From Trabulsiella odontotermitis (GTDB lineage: Bacteria; Pseudomonadota; Gammaproteobacteria; Enterobacterales; Enterobacteriaceae), in contig NZ_CP125781.1 of NCBI RefSeq assembly GCF_030053895.1, forward strand, positions 3,596,001 through 3,660,000: 64,000 bases of DNA, given 5' to 3'. Every line of letters starts with the position of its first letter. Positions within the stretch are counted from its first letter, which is position 1. A program made the translations under genes and the position numbers. Below the pieces are notes generated by a model. That model ran no database searches, was not told where the DNA came from, and saw only the letters and a list, made by a program, of their open reading frames with translations. Shown here piece after piece: positions 55,093 to 64,000 of this stretch.

Positions 55093-57504
55093 TTACCAGG
55101 TTTTACCAATGTTAAACTGGAACTGCTCTGCTTTGTCTCCGTCGTATTTCTTAAACGGCTGGGCGTAGGAGAAGACCAACGGCCCCAATGGAGACATCCA
55201 TTGTAATGCGATACCGGCAGACATACGGATATTACTCGGATCGCTATAATCCGGAATACCTGCTGCACGCGTTGCCGCTGTGTTTTCCCAATGGGTATCC
55301 CACACAGAGCCCGCATCCCAGAAGAAGGAGGTACGAATCGAGTTCGAATACTTATCGCTAACGAACGGCGTCGGAACAATCAGCTCCATACTGGCGACAC
55401 CCATGGCGTTACCACCGACCGCATCATCAGACTTACAAATACCTGAGCTCTGATCACATTCATCCAGCCCTGGTGCGCCATAGTACGCGGCTTTCGGGCC
55501 GATGTTATTCGACTGGAAACCACGAACGGTGCTGGAACCACCGGCATAGAAGTTTTCATAGAACGGCATCTCTTTGCCGCTCAGACCATCACCATAACCC
55601 CAACGGGTACGCCCCAGTACCACCCACTTATGATCGTCATCGATCGGGAAGTAGGACGCGGTATCCAGCGTCATTTTGTAGAACTCGTTGTCAGAACCAG
55701 GGACCGTCACTTTACCGTTCAGGTTGACACGGTTACCTTTTGTCGGGAAGAACCCGCGGTCGAGGTTGTTGTACGTCCAACCGTAGTTAAAGGTGAAGTC
55801 ATCTGCCGAGAAACCGTTGTCATCCTGCGTGGTGCTGGCAGTCTGGCCGATAGAGGTCAGATAACGGTTCATCGCCACCTGCGGTTCCATGTTAGACAGG
55901 TCGTTATGGACGTAGCCTAAACCGGCGCGCAGCGTGTTGTATTCGTTAATCGGGAAGCCAAGCGTTCCGTCTACACCGTAGCTCTTGTTGGTGTATGAGG
56001 AGAGATCAGCATCATCCGCTTTAAAATCATTGTAGAAGATACGACCACCGAGGCTCACACCATCAACCGTAAAATACGGGTTGGTCACAGAAAATTCGGA
56101 ATAGGTCTGATAGTCGTTCTTGGTGCCGTTGATACCGACAGAGTAACCGGTACCTAACCAGTTATCCTGCTGAACGCCGACCTGGAAGCTGACGCCGCTT
56201 TCTGTACCGTAACCGACGCCGAAGTTGAAGCTACCGGTGTTACGCTCTTTCACCTTGTAAACCACATCGACCTGATCCGGGTTACCCGATACACGCTGGG
56301 TATCCACATCTACGGTTTCGAAGTAGCCAAGACGGTTCAGACGCTCTTTACCCTGGTCAACGAGATCGCTGCCCAGCCATGCGCCTTCCATCTGGCGCAT
56401 TTCGCGACGCAGAACGGCATCTTTGGAGGTGTCGTTCCCTTCAAAGCGGATTTTACGCACGTAGTAACGGTTGCCGGCATCGACGTTCACATGCAGCTTG
56501 ACGGTTTTATCAGCGTCGTTGATTTCAGGCTGAGACTGCACGCGCGGATAGGCGTAACCATAGCGACCCAGAAGCTTTTTAATATCATCTTCCATTTTGG
56601 TCACTTTGGTACCGTTGTAGAGCTCACCCGGCTCCACTTTGGTCAGGCTTTCGATCTCTGCGGAGTGCCCCGCGAGATTACCGCTCACCTCAACGCCAGA
56701 CAGCTTGTACTGGTCGCCTTCGGTGATGTTGACGGTAATGTAGATGCCTTTTTTGTCCGGCGTCAGGCTGACCTGCGTCGAATCAATGTTGAAGCGTGCG
56801 TAACCGCGATCCAGATAGTAGCTGCGCAGGGTTTCAAGGTCGCCTGCCAGTTTCTGTTTCTGATATTTACGATCGCCCACCACGTTCCACCACGGCACTT
56901 CATCACGCAGCTGGAAGCTGGAGATCAGTTCGTCAGTGGTAAACGCGTGGTTACCCACGATGTTGATCTGTTGGATGGTGGCTGAGACGCCTTCCTGGAA
57001 GACCAGCTTGAGGTCAACGCGGTTGCGCGGCAGTGGCGTTACCACCGCTTTCACGCTGGCGCTGTATTTACCTACGCTATAGTAAAAGTCTTCCAGCCCC
57101 TTCTCGATATCGGAAAGGGTTGTGCGGTCAAGGGATTCGCCAACGCGAACACCGGAGGCTTCCAGGTTCTGCTTCAGCATGTCATCTTTCACCGACTTGT
57201 TGCCGGAGAAAGTGATGCTGGCAATAGTGGGACGCTCTTTTACCTGAACCAGCAGCGTATCACCATCCCGCAGAACGCGTACGTCCTCAAAGTTTCCGGT
57301 CGCGAACAACGCGCGAATAGTGTTACTGATGTCGTCATCAGTCACCGTATCGCCCGGTCGCACTGGCATACTCAGAAGGGCCGCACCAACGGCGACTCGC
57401 TGCAAGCCTTCGAAATGAATGTCCTTCACTACGAACCCGTCAGCACCGTATACGGTCGCGCTGCTAAACAGCAGCGACGCTATAAGCAACTTTTTCATCG
57501 CCAT
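55093..57504 (-). CDS. bamA: Outer-membrane protein assembly factor BamA
   Basis: BamA (803 residues) is the core of the machine that inserts beta-barrel proteins into the outer membrane. The signal peptide MAMKKLLIASLLFSSATVYG is followed by five POTRA domains (about 21-420) and a 16-strand barrel (about 425-803). The conserved VRGF of loop L6 is present (STVRGFQSNN), and the C-terminus ends FNIGKTW. It is about seven residues shorter than E. coli BamA, mainly in loop L6. It lies 31 bp after rseP. Confidence 0.97.
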   Translation of the reverse strand: MAMKKLLIASLLFSSATVYGADGFVVKDIHFEGLQRVAVGAALLSMPVRPGDTVTDDDISNTIRALFATGNFEDVRVLRDGDTLLVQVKERPTIASITFSGNKSVKDDMLKQNLEASGVRVGESLDRTTLSDIEKGLEDFYYSVGKYSASVKAVVTPLPRNRVDLKLVFQEGVSATIQQINIVGNHAFTTDELISSFQLRDEVPWWNVVGDRKYQKQKLAGDLETLRSYYLDRGYARFNIDSTQVSLTPDKKGIYITVNITEGDQYKLSGVEVSGNLAGHSAEIESLTKVEPGELYNGTKVTKMEDDIKKLLGRYGYAYPRVQSQPEINDADKTVKLHVNVDAGNRYYVRKIRFEGNDTSKDAVLRREMRQMEGAWLGSDLVDQGKERLNRLGYFETVDVDTQRVSGNPDQVDVVYKVKERNTGSFNFGVGYGTESGVSFQVGVQQDNWLGTGYSVGINGTKNDYQTYSEFSVTNPYFTVDGVSLGGRIFYNDFKADDADLSSYTNKSYGVDGTLGFPINEYNTLRAGLGYVHNDLSNMEPQVAMNRYLTSIGQTASTTQDDNGFSADDFTFNYGWTYNNLDRGFFPTKGNRVNLNGKVTVPGSDNEFYKMTLDTASYFPIDDDHKWVVLGRTRWGYGDGLSGKEMPFYENFYAGGSSTVRGFQSNNIGPKAAYYGAPGLDECDQSSGICKSDDAVGGNAMGVASMELIVPTPFVSDKYSNSIRTSFFWDAGSVWDTHWENTAATRAAGIPDYSDPSNIRMSAGIALQWMSPLGPLVFSYAQPFKKYDGDKAEQFQFNIGKTW

Positions 57505-57535
57505 CGTTATTATGCGTTCTTCCTAACCATCTCTC

Positions 57536-58888
57536 TTAGAGCCGAGAGAAATCATTGAAAAGTGCAAGCCCCATTAACAGCACCAGCAGAATTGAGCCAA
57601 TGCGATAACTAAAGTCTTGAACTCGCTCGGATACCGGTCCGCCTTTCAGCTTTTCAATCGCTAAAAAGAGCAGATGACCCCCATCAAGTACGGGCAGCGG
57701 GAACAGGTTGATAATGCCGAGATTCACACTGATGAGCGCAAGAAACATCAGGTAGTAAATCAACCCAAACTCCGCTGACATCCCAGCCCCCTGAGCGATA
57801 GAAATCGGCCCACTGAGGTTGTTCAGTTTTACGTCACCGGTTATCAATTTTCCTAACATACGAACTGTTAGCGTCATCAACTGCCAGGTTTTATCCGTGG
57901 CCTGAAGGATCGCGTCAAACGGTCCATATTGCCGAACTGTCTTAAACTCATCGGGCAGCGGCGTGACTTTTGGCACCACCCCTGCAAACCCCTGAGCCAC
58001 ATCACTACCGCGTTTTGTATCGGGTATCAATGTTAATGACAAGGCGCTGCCCTGCCGTTCAATCTCAAGTGCCAGTGGCTTACCAGGATTGTCACGCACC
58101 AGCGTAACAAACGTTAACCAACGCGTCAGCGGCTGACCACCGACTTTAACGATCCTGTCGCCCGCTTGCAAACCTGCCTTGCTTGCCGCGGAGTCTGGCT
58201 GCACTTCCGCCAGAACGGTCTCAATTTGCGCACTACGGGGATGAATACCCAGCGCGGTGACCGGATCTTCTTTGTCCGGCTCAAAAGCCCAGTGCCGAAG
58301 ATCAAGGATTTTATCCTGGCGTTGGGGACTTCCGAAAGGGGCAACCGTGATTGTCGTCTGAGAATCACCTATTTTTGCGACCAGCGCCAGACGCACCGCA
58401 TCCCAATCAGGCGTTTCGATACCGTCAACGGCTTTAAGTTCCGTACCAGGTGCAATTTGTGCTTCTGCGGCGATCGAATTGGGCGTTATTTCACCAACCA
58501 CGGGCCGAATACCCGGCACGCCGATGATGAACACCAGCCAGTAGGCGAAAATAGCAAAGAGGAAATTCGCCACCGGCCCGGCGGCGATGACAGCGGCGCG
58601 TTGCCCCACTGTTTTATTATTGAAGGCGTAATGGCGCATCTCCGGCGTAACCGGTTCAACACGCTCATCCAACATTTTGACGTAACCGCCAAGGGGGATC
58701 ATGGCGATGACAAATTCGGTACCACGCTTATCGATACGGCGCCACAGCGCTTTGCCAAAACCGATGGAAAAGCGCTCGACACGAATACCGCAGCGGCGAG
58801 CAACCCAGAAATGGCCAAACTCATGCACGGTGATCAGCACACCCAGCGCAATGATAAACGCAGCCAAATTCCAGAGAATGCTCAGCAT
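57536..58888 (-). CDS. rseP: Site-2 protease RseP
   Basis: RseP (450 residues, the E. coli length) is an intramembrane zinc metalloprotease that cuts RseA after DegS, freeing sigma-E. The zinc motif His22-Glu23-x-x-His26 (HEFGH) lies in the first helix, and the third ligand in FPLPVLDGGHLLF (near 396-408). Two PDZ domains (about 125-210 and 215-305) lie between the second and third helices. It is between cdsA (11 bp) and bamA (31 bp). Confidence 0.97.
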   Translation of the reverse strand: MLSILWNLAAFIIALGVLITVHEFGHFWVARRCGIRVERFSIGFGKALWRRIDKRGTEFVIAMIPLGGYVKMLDERVEPVTPEMRHYAFNNKTVGQRAAVIAAGPVANFLFAIFAYWLVFIIGVPGIRPVVGEITPNSIAAEAQIAPGTELKAVDGIETPDWDAVRLALVAKIGDSQTTITVAPFGSPQRQDKILDLRHWAFEPDKEDPVTALGIHPRSAQIETVLAEVQPDSAASKAGLQAGDRIVKVGGQPLTRWLTFVTLVRDNPGKPLALEIERQGSALSLTLIPDTKRGSDVAQGFAGVVPKVTPLPDEFKTVRQYGPFDAILQATDKTWQLMTLTVRMLGKLITGDVKLNNLSGPISIAQGAGMSAEFGLIYYLMFLALISVNLGIINLFPLPVLDGGHLLFLAIEKLKGGPVSERVQDFSYRIGSILLVLLMGLALFNDFSRL

Positions 58889-58899
58889 AAAACCTTCCG

Positions 58900-59757
58900 T
58901 TAAATCGTCCTGAAAACTAACAATAACAGACAGGCGAAGACCGGAACAGCCGCCGTCAGGCTGTCAATACGATCCAGTATACCGCCGTGCCCTGGAATCA
59001 AATGACCACTGTCTTTGATTCCCGCTTCCCGCTTGAACATACTCTCGGTGAGGTCGCCGAGGACCGACGCTAGCGCCGCCACAACAGAACAGAGTAACAG
59101 GGTGACCGGAGCCACTTCCAGATTTGCCCACATTCCGTACGCCCAGGAGATAATCGCTGCGGTGAATAGCCCGCCGATAAATCCTTGCCACGTTTTGCCC
59201 GGAGAGACTTTCGGCGCCAGCTTATGCTTGCCGAACAGTTTTCCGAACATGTAAGCCCCGGAATCCGCGCCCCAGACCAGCACCATAATATAGAGGAGCC
59301 ACAGCGCACCGCTGTAGTGATTCGCCTCATAATGCCACGCGCGCAACGCCACCATACCCCAGAAAAACGGCACGATGGTTAAGAAACCAAAAATCAGACG
59401 CAGCGTTTTCGAGTTGCGCCACAGCGCCGCAGAGCCGGGGTAAGACAACACCAGCAGAAGCGCCACTATCCACCATCCGAGGGAGGCCCAGAGCGCCCCT
59501 TCAATCAACGGTTGATGAATATTTTGATGATACTCCGGCAGCGAAAACAGCATTACCACCAGCAACAGGCCGCAAAGCACCGCCAGCCAGACTCGCTGTG
59601 TGCGAGACGTGAAACCGCTTAACTGACCCCATTCCCACGCGGCCAGCATACAGACAACCAGCGTGATAATGGCAAACCCCAAAGGCGGCAAAAGAAACAG
59701 AGCCGCGATGACAACGGGAATTAAAACGAAAGCAGAAATCAGGCGATACTTCAGCAA
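58900..59757 (-). CDS. cdsA: Phosphatidate cytidylyltransferase (CDP-diglyceride synthase)
   Basis: CdsA (285 residues) makes CDP-diacylglycerol from CTP and phosphatidic acid, the branch point of phospholipid synthesis. It is a polytopic inner-membrane protein with about eight helices. The family signature SMFKREAGIKDSGHLIPGHGGILDRIDSL lies near 240-268. The start is TTG at 59755-59757, which gives the E. coli N-terminus MLKYRLISAF. It follows uppS by 12 bp. Confidence 0.96.
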   Translation of the reverse strand: MLKYRLISAFVLIPVVIAALFLLPPLGFAIITLVVCMLAAWEWGQLSGFTSRTQRVWLAVLCGLLLVVMLFSLPEYHQNIHQPLIEGALWASLGWWIVALLLVLSYPGSAALWRNSKTLRLIFGFLTIVPFFWGMVALRAWHYEANHYSGALWLLYIMVLVWGADSGAYMFGKLFGKHKLAPKVSPGKTWQGFIGGLFTAAIISWAYGMWANLEVAPVTLLLCSVVAALASVLGDLTESMFKREAGIKDSGHLIPGHGGILDRIDSLTAAVPVFACLLLLVFRTI

Positions 59758-59769
59758 AAGCGACCCCCA

Positions 59770-60528
59770 TCAGGCATTTTCGCCACCTGGCTCGGTGCCG
59801 CCGAAACGACGCTCACGATTGGCAAAGGCATGCAACGCACCTTCAAAGTCTTGTTCATCGAAATCGGGCCAAAGAACATCGGTGAAGTAAAGTTCCGCAT
59901 AGGCAATTTGCCAGATCAGAAAGTTACTGATGCGATGTTCTCCCCCTGTCCTAATAACTAAATCTACGGGAGCCAGCTCGTGCATGCAGATTTGCTGACT
60001 CAGCAAATCTTCAGTGATTTGATCGGGGCGGAGTACGCCTTCCTGAACCTGTTCAGCCAGGTGCTGAACTCCCTGAATAATATCCCAACGACCGCCGTAA
60101 TTTGCCGCAATATTGAGTGTTAACCCTGTATTATTCTGCGTCAATGCTTCGGCTTTACGAATTCGCTCCTGCAAACGCGCATTGAAACGGCTGGTATCGC
60201 CAATAATGCGTAAACGCACATTGTGGCGATTCAGACTTTTAACTTCGCTATCCAGCGCCCAGACGAACAATTCCATCAGCGCACTGACTTCCTGCGCTGG
60301 CCGGTTCCAGTTTTCACTACTGAATGCGTAAAGCGTTAACGCGCTGATACCATTATTGGCAGCAAAGGAGACCGCGCGACGGACGGATTTCGCCCCCGCT
60401 TTATGACCAAAGGCTCGTATCTTCCCTTGTCTCTTCGCCCAGCGCCCATTGCCGTCCATGATTATCGCCACATGATGACAGCCATGTGCGGGCAATTTTT
60501 CGCTGATTGGTTGATTCGCAGACAACAT
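59770..60528 (-). CDS. uppS: Undecaprenyl diphosphate synthase
   Basis: UppS (252 residues) extends farnesyl diphosphate with eight cis isoprene units to undecaprenyl diphosphate, the lipid carrier for peptidoglycan, LPS O-antigen and other glycans. The catalytic Asp25 is in AIIMDGNGRWAK, with the RXG-type segments SSENWNRP (near 75-82) and DLVIRTGGEHRISNFLIWQ (near 190-208). It is separated from dxr by a 258 bp gap that contains the dxr terminator, so it probably has its own promoter there. Confidence 0.97.
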   Translation of the reverse strand: MLSANQPISEKLPAHGCHHVAIIMDGNGRWAKRQGKIRAFGHKAGAKSVRRAVSFAANNGISALTLYAFSSENWNRPAQEVSALMELFVWALDSEVKSLNRHNVRLRIIGDTSRFNARLQERIRKAEALTQNNTGLTLNIAANYGGRWDIIQGVQHLAEQVQEGVLRPDQITEDLLSQQICMHELAPVDLVIRTGGEHRISNFLIWQIAYAELYFTDVLWPDFDEQDFEGALHAFANRERRFGGTEPGGENA

Positions 60529-60656
60529 AACGCGTTAATGATCCATGAAAAGGAATTAGCGGTACTACGGAATACCCGCCCCTGACAGCCCATCACTGCG
60601 CTGCTGGCTTCGCGTCGACCCAGGGCCAACCACGGGATACAGTCTAAAGCTTTACG

Positions 60657-60683
60657 CAAAAAAAGCCGTGGAAAATCACGGCT
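60657..60683 (-). terminator. dxr terminator
   Basis: AGCCGTG (60664-60670) pairs with CACGGCT (60677-60683) around GAAAAT. Leftward it is followed by seven T. It ends dxr and separates it from uppS. The remaining gap (60529-60656) shows no gene. Confidence 0.88.
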
Positions 60684-60786
60684 CACCTGCCCGCAAACGA
60701 TCAAATCGCTACGATAGGGTGGCGCAGACTATATCACCGAAGCTCTGCGCTAACAAATGCCGCGACTCAACACAGACGGATTATCA

Positions 60787-61983
60787 TCAGCTTGCGAAAC
60801 GCATCACTTGTTTTTGCGCTATCTCACGCGCGCCAGCATCCACCGCAAGCACTTCATCAATACTTTGCGGTTCCGCCATCGACATCATCTCCAGTACCGA
60901 TAAATTTAACGCCGCGATATCGGTAAAACGAATGCGTCCGGCGAGGAACGCGGCGACGGTAACTTCATTCGCCGCATTCAGCGTCGTGGTCGCCGCCTGC
61001 CCGTTCTCAAAGGCATTCATCGCCAGTTTCAGGCACGGATAGCGGTGATAATCAGGCGCAGCAAAACTTAATGTTCCCAGCGAGCAGAAGTCGAGCGGTT
61101 TGGCGCCGGAGACCACGCGCGCAGGCCACCCCATCGTATGGGCGATCGGCGTACGCATATCCGGCTCACCCAACTGCGCCAGCACGCTGCCATCCAGATA
61201 ACGCACCATCGAGTGAATCACTGATTGCGGATGCAGCAGGACTTCCATCTGCGCGGCAGAAGCATTAAACAGCCAGCGGGCTTCGATATATTCCAGACCT
61301 TTGTTCATCATGGTGGCCGAATCGACGGAGATTTTACGCCCCATCGACCAGTTCGGATGTTTACATGCCTGATCCGGCGTCATTGCCGCCAGCTCAGACA
61401 GTGCGGTTTCACGAAACGGGCCACCAGACCCGGTAAGCAGAATCGACGAAACGCCATTCTGCTCCAGGTCAGCGTATCCCAGGTTCTGCTGAATTGTTTC
61501 CGGCAAACTCTGAAAAATCGCGTTATGTTCGCTGTCTACGGGCAGCAACTGCGCGCCGTTGCGTTTGACGGCATCCATAAACAGACGTCCGCAGGTCACC
61601 AGCGCTTCTTTGTTTGCCAGCAGCACCGTTTTCCCGGCGTGGATCGCCGCAAGCGTTGGTACCAGCCCCGCCGCTCCGACAATCGCCGCCATCACCAGGT
61701 CGACATCATCCAGTGCGGCGACGTCACTGGCTGCCTGTTGTCCACTCATGACTTCCGTTCGGCTACCGTGCTGCTGCAATGCCATTTTCAGCGTTTTCGC
61801 ACTCTGGTCATCGTCCATCACGGCAAAGCGCGGCGTAAACTCCAGGCATTGCTCGACCATCCGGTCAACGTTTTTCCCGGCAACCAGCGCGGTAACGGCG
61901 AAGCGGTCACGGTTATGACGCACCACATCCAGTGTGTTACAGCCAATTGAGCCGGTAGAGCCAAGAACGGTTAATTGCTTCAT
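60787..61983 (-). CDS. dxr: 1-deoxy-D-xylulose 5-phosphate reductoisomerase
   Basis: Dxr (398 residues, the E. coli length), also called IspC, converts DXP to MEP in the non-mevalonate isoprenoid pathway; it is the target of fosmidomycin. The NADPH site LGSTGSIGCNTLDVV is at residues 7-21. Metal ligands are in LPVDSEHNAIFQ (near 147-158) and in the MMNKGLEYIEARWLF segment (near 226-240). It feeds the isoprenoid supply used by UppS encoded next to it. Confidence 0.97.
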   Translation of the reverse strand: MKQLTVLGSTGSIGCNTLDVVRHNRDRFAVTALVAGKNVDRMVEQCLEFTPRFAVMDDDQSAKTLKMALQQHGSRTEVMSGQQAASDVAALDDVDLVMAAIVGAAGLVPTLAAIHAGKTVLLANKEALVTCGRLFMDAVKRNGAQLLPVDSEHNAIFQSLPETIQQNLGYADLEQNGVSSILLTGSGGPFRETALSELAAMTPDQACKHPNWSMGRKISVDSATMMNKGLEYIEARWLFNASAAQMEVLLHPQSVIHSMVRYLDGSVLAQLGEPDMRTPIAHTMGWPARVVSGAKPLDFCSLGTLSFAAPDYHRYPCLKLAMNAFENGQAATTTLNAANEVTVAAFLAGRIRFTDIAALNLSVLEMMSMAEPQSIDEVLAVDAGAREIAQKQVMRFAS

Positions 61984-62009
61984 GAAAGATCCGGAAGAAT
62001 TTTAAAGAG

Positions 62010-62061
62010 GTATAAAAAGCAAAACGCCGCCAGCAAAGCTATAAGCCTCCTGTACGGCGTT
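62010..62061 (-). terminator. Possible frr terminator or processing stem
   Basis: AACGCCG (62023-62029) can pair with CGGCGTT (62055-62061) across a 25-base loop. Leftward it is followed by TTGCTTTTTATACC. The long loop makes it a weaker candidate. Confidence 0.5.
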
Positions 62062-62079
62062 GTCGGCTATCCGTGCAAA

Positions 62080-62637
62080 TCAGAACTGCATCAGTTCTGC
62101 TTCTTTTTCTGCCAGCGCGGTATCAATTTTCTTGATAGCCACGTCAGTCAGTTTCTGCACGTCGTCCTGAGAACGGCGATCGTCATCTTCGCTGATCTCT
62201 TTGTCTTTCAGCAGCGCTTTTACTTTGTCGTTCGCGTCACGGCGCACATTACGCACAGCCACACGGCCCTGCTCGGCTTCGCCACGCACGACTTTGATCA
62301 GATCTTTACGACGTTCTTCGGTCAACGGCGGCAGTGGAACACGGATGTCGCTGCCCGCAGAGCTCGGGTTCAGACCCAGATCGGAGGCCATAATCGCTTT
62401 TTCAACCGCTGGTCCCATAGAACGATCGAACACGTTGATTTTCAGCGTGCGGGTATCTTCTACTGTGACGCTGGCCAGCTGACGCAGCGGCGTCGGCGTA
62501 CCGTAATATTCGACGACAATGCCATCCAGCAGGCTGGGAGAAGCACGGCCCGTGCGAATTTTGCTGATTTGGTTTTTGAACGCTTCTACGCATTTTTCCA
62601 TGCGCACTTCAGCATCTTTTCTGATATCGCTAATCAC
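62080..62637 (-). CDS. frr: Ribosome recycling factor
   Basis: RRF (185 residues, full length) together with EF-G splits the post-termination ribosome. It has the L-shaped two-domain form. Domain I is a three-helix bundle (1-30 and 104-185), with IRTGRASPSLLDGI near 28-41; domain II (31-103) contains PLRQLASVTVEDTRTLKINVFD. It lies 155 bp downstream of pyrH. Confidence 0.97.
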   Translation of the reverse strand: MISDIRKDAEVRMEKCVEAFKNQISKIRTGRASPSLLDGIVVEYYGTPTPLRQLASVTVEDTRTLKINVFDRSMGPAVEKAIMASDLGLNPSSAGSDIRVPLPPLTEERRKDLIKVVRGEAEQGRVAVRNVRRDANDKVKALLKDKEISEDDDRRSQDDVQKLTDVAIKKIDTALAEKEAELMQF

Positions 62638-62792
62638 GTTACGAATCCTTGAAAACTTGTCTCAGTCAGACCAGACAGTCACACCGCGGAGAATAAAGTG
62701 TGCTAAGTATAGTCTCGTTTAAATCATGCCACCGGGTAAATCACCCGCCAATGTTAAAGCAGAATCTTACCCGTATTTGGCCGCGACGGAAA

Positions 62793-63518
62793 TTATTCCG
62801 TAATCAAAGTGCCTTCTTTTTCACCCATCACCACGCGACGCAAAGCGCCTGGCTTGTTCATGTTGAAAACGCGAATCGGCAAGTTGTGGTCACGAGCCAG
62901 CGTAAAGGCTGCCAGATCCATGACTTTTAATTCTTTTTCCAGCACATCCTGATAGGTGAGCTGGTCGTACAGCGTTGCGGTCGGGTCTTTCATCGGGTCA
63001 GCCGAAAAGACGCCGTCCACTTTGGTGGCTTTCAGCACCACATCCGCTTCAATCTCGATCCCGCGCAGGCAGGCGGCGGAGTCGGTGGTGAAAAACGGGT
63101 TGCCGGTCCCTGCGGAGAGGATCACCACACGGTTGTTGCGCAGCAGGCTGATTGCTTCCGCCCAACTGTAGTTATCACACACGCCATTCAGCGGAATCGC
63201 TGACATCAGACGAGCATTCACATAGGCGCGATGCAGTGCGTCACGCATTGCCAGACCGTTCATCACAGTCGCCAGCATACCCATGTGATCGCCCACCACG
63301 CGGTTCATCCCCGCTTTCGCAAGCCCTGCGCCGCGGAATAAGTTACCGCCACCAATCACCACTCCGACCTGGATACCCAGTTCAACCAGTTCCTTAATTT
63401 CCTGCGCCATACGGTCGAGAATGCTTGCATCAATGCCGAAGCCTTCTGAGCCCTGCAGCGCTTCGCCACTCAGCTTAAGCAGAATACGTTTGTAGACGGG
63501 TTTTGCGTTGGTAGCCAT
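62793..63518 (-). CDS. pyrH: UMP kinase (uridylate kinase)
   Basis: PyrH (241 residues) phosphorylates UMP to UDP and is hexameric, activated by GTP and inhibited by UTP. It is an amino-acid-kinase fold protein: KRILLKLSGEALQG (near 9-22), VIGGGNLFRGAG (near 54-65) and ILSAGTGNPFFTTDSAACLR (near 133-152). It lies between tsf (146 bp upstream) and frr, as in E. coli. Confidence 0.97.
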   Translation of the reverse strand: MATNAKPVYKRILLKLSGEALQGSEGFGIDASILDRMAQEIKELVELGIQVGVVIGGGNLFRGAGLAKAGMNRVVGDHMGMLATVMNGLAMRDALHRAYVNARLMSAIPLNGVCDNYSWAEAISLLRNNRVVILSAGTGNPFFTTDSAACLRGIEIEADVVLKATKVDGVFSADPMKDPTATLYDQLTYQDVLEKELKVMDLAAFTLARDHNLPIRVFNMNKPGALRRVVMGEKEGTLITE

Positions 63519-63633
63519 GTTTCTTTCCTGAGACTGTCACGAATGGGATGGTTTTAATCTGGCGACATCATGCGTTGCTTCACAGTCGTACCCAATCGGA
63601 GCTGACTGAATTTCACATGATGGGTACAAAGAA

Positions 63634-63653
63634 GAGCCGCCCTCAGGCGGCTC
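63634..63653 (-). terminator. tsf terminator
   Basis: GAGCCGCC (63634-63641) pairs with GGCGGCTC (63646-63653) around CTCA. Leftward it is followed by TTCTTTGTACC. It lies 11 bases after the tsf stop. Confidence 0.75.
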
Positions 63654-63664
63654 CTTTACTTCGA

Positions 63665-64000
63665 TTAAGACTGCTTGGACATGGCAGCAACTTCAGCTGC
63701 GAAGTCAGTCTCAACTTTCTCGATGCCTTCACCCACTTCAAAGCGGATGAAGCCAGTCACGTCAGCGTTGTGCTCTTTCAGCAACTGACCTACTGTTTTG
63801 CTCGGTTCCATCACGAAAGGCTGGCCGGTCAGAGAAACTTCGCCGGTGAATTTCTTCATGCGGCCTTCAACCATTTTCTCTGCGATTTCTTTCGGCTTAC
63901 CAGACTGCATGGCGATGTCCAGCTGTACCTGGTACTCTTTTTCTACCACGTCAGCAGACACGTCTTCCGGCTTAACGAATTCCGGCTTGCTTGCAGCAAC
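63665..64000 (-). CDS. tsf: Elongation factor Ts, C-terminal part (runs off the window)
   Basis: The last 111 codons and stop of EF-Ts are present; the gene starts beyond position 64000. EF-Ts exchanges GDP for GTP on EF-Tu. The visible part contains PEFVKPEDVSADVVEKEY, then the coiled-coil and C-terminal segments VMEPSKTVGQLLKEHNADVTGF and EVAAMSKQS at the end. It is followed by a hairpin and then pyrH, as in E. coli. Confidence 0.96.
   Translation of the reverse strand, partial: VAASKPEFVKPEDVSADVVEKEYQVQLDIAMQSGKPKEIAEKMVEGRMKKFTGEVSLTGQPFVMEPSKTVGQLLKEHNADVTGFIRFEVGEGIEKVETDFAAEVAAMSKQS

Overview
The window is a stretch of core chromosome from a member of the Enterobacteriaceae. Gene order and protein sequences follow the Escherichia coli proB-phoE to tsf region almost gene for gene. 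The proteins differ from E. coli at scattered positions, and several K-12 accessory genes are absent. A complete Na+-translocating NADH:quinone oxidoreductase operon (nqrA-F plus nqrM), which K-12 lacks, is present. Together with the 16S rRNA sequence this suggests a Citrobacter-like organism, or a close Klebsiella/Enterobacter/Salmonella-type relative. The genus is an inference from memory and was not computed.

Layout. Positions 1-5.8 kb: proB start (partial), the porin gene phoE with a probable Pho box, crl, frsA, gpt and pepD. 5.8-13.0 kb: SOS-controlled dinB, then the leftward nqrABCDEF-nqrM operon. 13.4-19.3 kb: yafK (dpaA), yafJ, gmhA, fadE with a FadR operator, yafV and a tRNA-Asp gene. 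19.4-27.2 kb: divergent dnaQ/rnhA, yafS, gloB, mltD, yafE, yafD, yafC and dkgB. 27.3-33.1 kb: a complete leftward rRNA operon (P1, P2, boxA, 16S, tRNA-Ile, tRNA-Ala, 23S, 5S, tRNA-Asp, terminator). 33.1-46.8 kb: gmhB, the MetJ-controlled metNIQ methionine importer, rcsF-trmO, proS, nlpE, arfB-yaeQ, yaeP-rof, tilS, yaeR, ldcC and accA. 46.8-64 kb: one long leftward cluster, in transcription order tsf, pyrH, frr, dxr, uppS, cdsA, rseP, bamA, skp, lpxD, fabZ, lpxA, lpxB, rnhB, dnaE, accA.

How the genes work together. The right half is an envelope and macromolecule synthesis block: isoprenoid precursor (dxr) and undecaprenyl carrier (uppS), CDP-diacylglycerol (cdsA), lipid A (lpxD, lpxA, lpxB), fatty acids (fabZ, accA), outer-membrane protein assembly (bamA, skp) and envelope stress sensing (rseP, and further left rcsF and nlpE). 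gmhA and gmhB supply ADP-heptose for the LPS core. The nqr operon adds a sodium pump to the respiratory chain.

I found no CRISPR array, insertion sequence, prophage, integrase or toxin-antitoxin pair, and nothing that supports a novel multi-gene system. The points most worth a second look are small: two related stem-loop elements in inverted orientation in the 16S-23S spacer, a rof terminator that doubles as the last codons of tilS, a terminator-like hairpin in the yafD leader, surface-loop length changes in PhoE and BamA, the nqr insertion next to dinB, and an apparently empty tRNA-Asp integration site.
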